Positions 61,092 through 64,000 of a DNA stretch of 64,000 nucleotides are shown piece by piece. Each line of letters begins with the position of its first letter. Positions within the stretch are counted from its first letter, which is position 1. A program made the position numbers and the translations under genes. Location: positions 124,744,001 through 124,808,000 of the forward strand of contig JBITNC010000001.1 in the NCBI GenBank assembly GCA_050084985.1, in the 5' to 3' direction. The DNA comes from Nageia nagi. Taxonomy: Eukaryota; Pinophyta. The notes below the pieces were generated by a model. The model saw only the letters and a list, made by a program, of their open reading frames with translations, was not told the DNA's origin and did no database searches.

Positions 61092-63930
61092 TACTTGGAG
61101 GCTCCTCTTCACATCTTTGGTTTGGAGACTCATATTCAACTTGGAGGTCTTCATTCTTAAACCTACTCTTCATTGTGAGGTAAACTCAAGAGAAGGTATA
61201 ACCTCCTTCATATAATCTCCATTTTTTTACTTATGGCTTATTTCACTAATAATACTAACATATCTTGAGTTATGTGTTAGCTAATTTATTTTGCAAAATA
61301 TGGCTAAAAGTAGGAATATGATGCATTTTGTTATACTAACCTCTAGTGAGCATGTTGTTAATTTACTATTAAAGAGATTATATATAAAAAAATTGCAATC
61401 TTTTCTAAGCCATTTATTGTTGAATAAAAGAAATAGCTCTCAATTTAAAAAAAAAAGGATGAGAAGTTTATTTATCTTTACACATAGTTTGGTTTTTAAA
61501 GAGAGCAAAGCATTTTTTTAAAAAGAGGATAGAATAAATATTTTTACTAACCTTTTTTTTGTTAGTAACTTTTTTAGGACTTTTTTTTCCTAAGCTAAAT
61601 ACAAAAAATGGAGTGGAGAATTTTTAGATAAATATATTATTTATCAAATTTTTAATGTTTCTCAAAAAAAAAGGAGAGTGAGGTCCTTTATTTCAAAATA
61701 TTTTTTACAATCATCTTTCAGGCATTTTTAAACCTTCTTTAGGCTTACCACAAGTTGATCGACGTACCCCCTCCTTCCCCTTTCTTCCAAATGTGGAAAA
61801 AGGATCTGAACCTACGCATCTCTTAACCCAGTAAGGTGCAAGTGGAGGAGTTCACTATGCATTTTAAAACCTTGATGGTAGGGATCATGTTCTCTCTTGG
61901 CCCTCTCTTGCACTCTGCAACCTCTCCTAGCCCTCTCGCCAGCTCCATGACCCTCTCTTCCACCCTCATAGCCCTCTATTGTTGCCTAGCTCCTATGCAT
62001 CACACCATCAAAATCCCCATCATGTGATCCATACACTTCTCGACATGTCCACTCTCACTATGATTAGAGTGTTGCTTGAACTCAACAATGTGGCACCTCC
62101 CTCTCCTCACATGGATGCACACCTCCCACTCCTCCTTTGAGTTGTTTAGTCTAATCTCTCATAGTCTACCATGGTCTACATTGTGTGCTAGTTGTAGGGT
62201 TATATGCATGACTTTTTCTTCTAAGCCTCCTCCCTTGACTCTCCATGCAATCTCCTTTGCTTGCTTGCCCACTCTAGTCATCTGCTCACTCCCCTTCTCA
62301 CCCCTCCTTCTATGGCCATTTCCTTCCTCCTCTATACATATTTTTTTGAATAGTTATTTTTTTTAATAATGTACCTCTCTTACATTTCATGGAGTGCAAA
62401 TCTCCACTTATTTATTAAGCTGGTTAAATAGTACTCTCCTTTTTTTTATTGTGTGAGAGGTGGATGGGTTTAAATGCATCCCATTTTTTTAGGAAGAAGA
62501 GAAAATCTTTTTGATTAATTTTTTTCTTTTTCTTCATGGTAACAATATTAAGTGGAGACTTAAACTTTTTTTTTTAAATAATTAAGAGGGGAAAATATAT
62601 TTTCTTTAAAGGAATTTTTTTTTAATATAAGCATGTCTTCATAGGCATTTCTTGTTAAGTAAAATGGAGGAATTTTCTAGAAGTAATTTCTAATGCCCTA
62701 GTCAAAGTGCAATTTTTTTTTACAAATGTAGTAAATTCTTTACCATTTATGATCTTTTTTGATGAACATTTTAGGGAATTTACTTTTAAAATAAACTAGT
62801 AATGGCCAAATTTTTTAAGAATTTTTTGTTTTTTTTTTTTTACTTAAAATTTTAGACCCTTATACAAATATTGCATGTCTAGATTTTAAATGTTTACTTG
62901 TGAAAATAATGCATGCCTAACACTTAGAATTATGTGAATACCTCTTAAAATGCTTACTTTAAATGGACTTGTTCTTATATGCAAATGATGCATGCTTGTT
63001 ACTTCAATTTTTTAAGTTAATGATGCATGCTTATTACTTCTTTTTTTAAATTATGGTAATGATGCATTTAGTGAATCCCTAATTTTTTATTTTCTTATGA
63101 CAAAGTATGGAATGAATTTGTACAAAATAAAGAATGATGTAAAATATGTCCTTTAAGGGTTGGTAAACAAAACCCATTGGACACTTAGGCTTCAAATTTT
63201 TTGAATGGATGATGTTTTACTCAAGCTCTTTTACTTTATATTTTGCATTTTGATTTATTTCTTATGCAAATAAAAATGAAATATTGAAATGAGAAACCCC
63301 CTAAAATGAACACATTCACATGTACATTTTGCAACATGATTTTCTTAAAGAGCCATGAGGTGAGGACAAGCAGATGGAGCCTTTAAGTCCAATGATCCAA
63401 ATGGTGAAAATTTCATACTTCTTAATTACCCCTAAGTCCTTTATTGGTCTAGACATAATCCAATAGGTATACAAGCACATGTGTAGTGATACCACATGTC
63501 CACACATCCATTCAGGAATTATCCTGATAACCTAGGAGGATAACTTGAAACCTAATCTAGATTAATAATTTGGCTGATCCAATAAGCATCATAACCTTGG
63601 AAAATAATAGGTACTCCTTATGAGATATAATACTAACCAAGGTGAATTGGTTAAGGATTAATAGTACTTAGGCTCCTCTTGTGTGGGTATCTAGGTGAAG
63701 GTCTAATTTTAGACAAAAAAACAAGCCTCAACAATGTCACTCTACATCTACAGTTCTTGAGATGAGAAATGTATTTGGGTACATGGATTATTATTTGAGT
63801 TGTAAAATATTTGCACTAGTGAATCAAATAAAGCATGTCTTAGTTAATTAAATGTAACATGTTCTTAGATAAAACCAAACATATAATGTTGTTTATTGAG
63901 CCACATACTTATTATTTTTTTCACTCTCTT
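61092..63930 (+). other. Long untranslated leader of the right-edge copia
   Basis: It has GTGAGGTAAACTCAAGAGAA after the PBS, then AT- and T-rich DNA. A C-rich 62.0-62.35 kb stretch yields a spurious 96-codon frame. The conserved gag-proximal part contains CCCTAAAATGAACACATTCA and TCCTGATAACCTAGGAGG. No ORF of substance was seen. Confidence 0.65.
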
Positions 63931-64000
63931 ATGAAGCAAATGGGAGGCTCCTTTTTACCCAAACAAATTCTTGATGGTTCTAACTTTGGAATTTAAGAAC
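63931..64000 (+). pseudogene. Copia gag N-terminus, cut by window edge
   Basis: The frame reads MKQMGGSFLPKQILDGSNFG followed by I and TAA. The family has PKHILDGSNFGIW here, so the stop replaces the conserved tryptophan codon. Only 20 codons are in the window. Confidence 0.75.

Larger units (their letters stand above)
60613..64000 (+). mobile_element. 5' portion of a copia element, runs off the window
   Basis: 5' LTR (60613-61077), decayed Met-type PBS (TAGTATCAAAGG, 61080-61091), a leader of about 2.85 kb, and the gag start at 63931. It belongs to the same family as the complete element on the other strand, by LTR phrases, leader homology (63140-63720 with 50760-50200) and the gag N-terminus. 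The remainder lies beyond the window. Confidence 0.8.

Noticed and set aside
62076-62366. 96-codon C-rich frame in the right-edge leader
   Set aside because: Low-complexity CT-rich sequence without a start context or homology. It probably results from composition.

Overview
This is nuclear DNA of a seed plant with a large, repeat-dominated genome. The gene density, the many generations of LTR retrotransposons, a CACTA (TNP2) transposon, a plant L1-type LINE, PPR fragments and a plant-type CDC5 gene all point that way. A gymnosperm is my favoured guess, but it is not proven by anything here. No rRNA or tRNA gene, CRISPR array or prokaryotic feature was seen.

Layout. 1-4.0 kb: AT-rich DNA, an ATGTTA-type repeat field (1.3-2.0 kb) and a degenerate telomere-like CCTAAA field (2.6-4.0 kb). 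4.1-9.06 kb: a broken coding region with a SET-like domain, then a decayed CACTA TNP2 transposase and a tandem duplication. 9.07-16.07 kb: a structurally complete LTR element on the minus strand. It has gag but no pol, an antisense plant-mobile-domain ORF with its own apparent promoter and intron, three tandem-repeat arrays, and about 14 copies of a 16-bp palindromic motif. 16.35-22.46 kb: a full-length but dead LINE with a 13-bp target duplication. 23.5-29 kb: a rearranged Ty1/copia copy containing a 1,159-bp tandem duplication, an inverted piece and LTR insertions. 29-33.4 kb: repeats and unresolved low-copy sequence.

33.5-38.1 kb (minus): the only recognisable host gene, a CDC5-like Myb-type splicing factor of the Prp19/NTC complex. 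Four exons with clean splice sites are visible. One base appears to be missing in exon 2, and the 3' tail shows two further frame breaks, so this is either a recently disabled copy or a sequence with assembly indels.

40.9-54.0 kb: an old copia element (minus) interrupted in its gag by a younger, structurally complete copia (44405-53637). The young element has 493-bp LTRs, a GTAGG duplication, an initiator-Met PBS, a PPT, a minisatellite and a captured PPR fragment in a 3.1-kb leader. 54-60.6 kb: a TIR-bounded 1.1-kb element carrying another PPR fragment, a further LTR of the same copia family, and an unrecognised degraded coding frame. 60.6-64.0 kb: the 5' end of another copia of that family, running off the window.

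No operational gene cluster is present. The interest lies in how mobile elements here carry host fragments (PPR twice, SET-like, plant mobile domain) and in a family of short palindromes that standard annotation does not explain.
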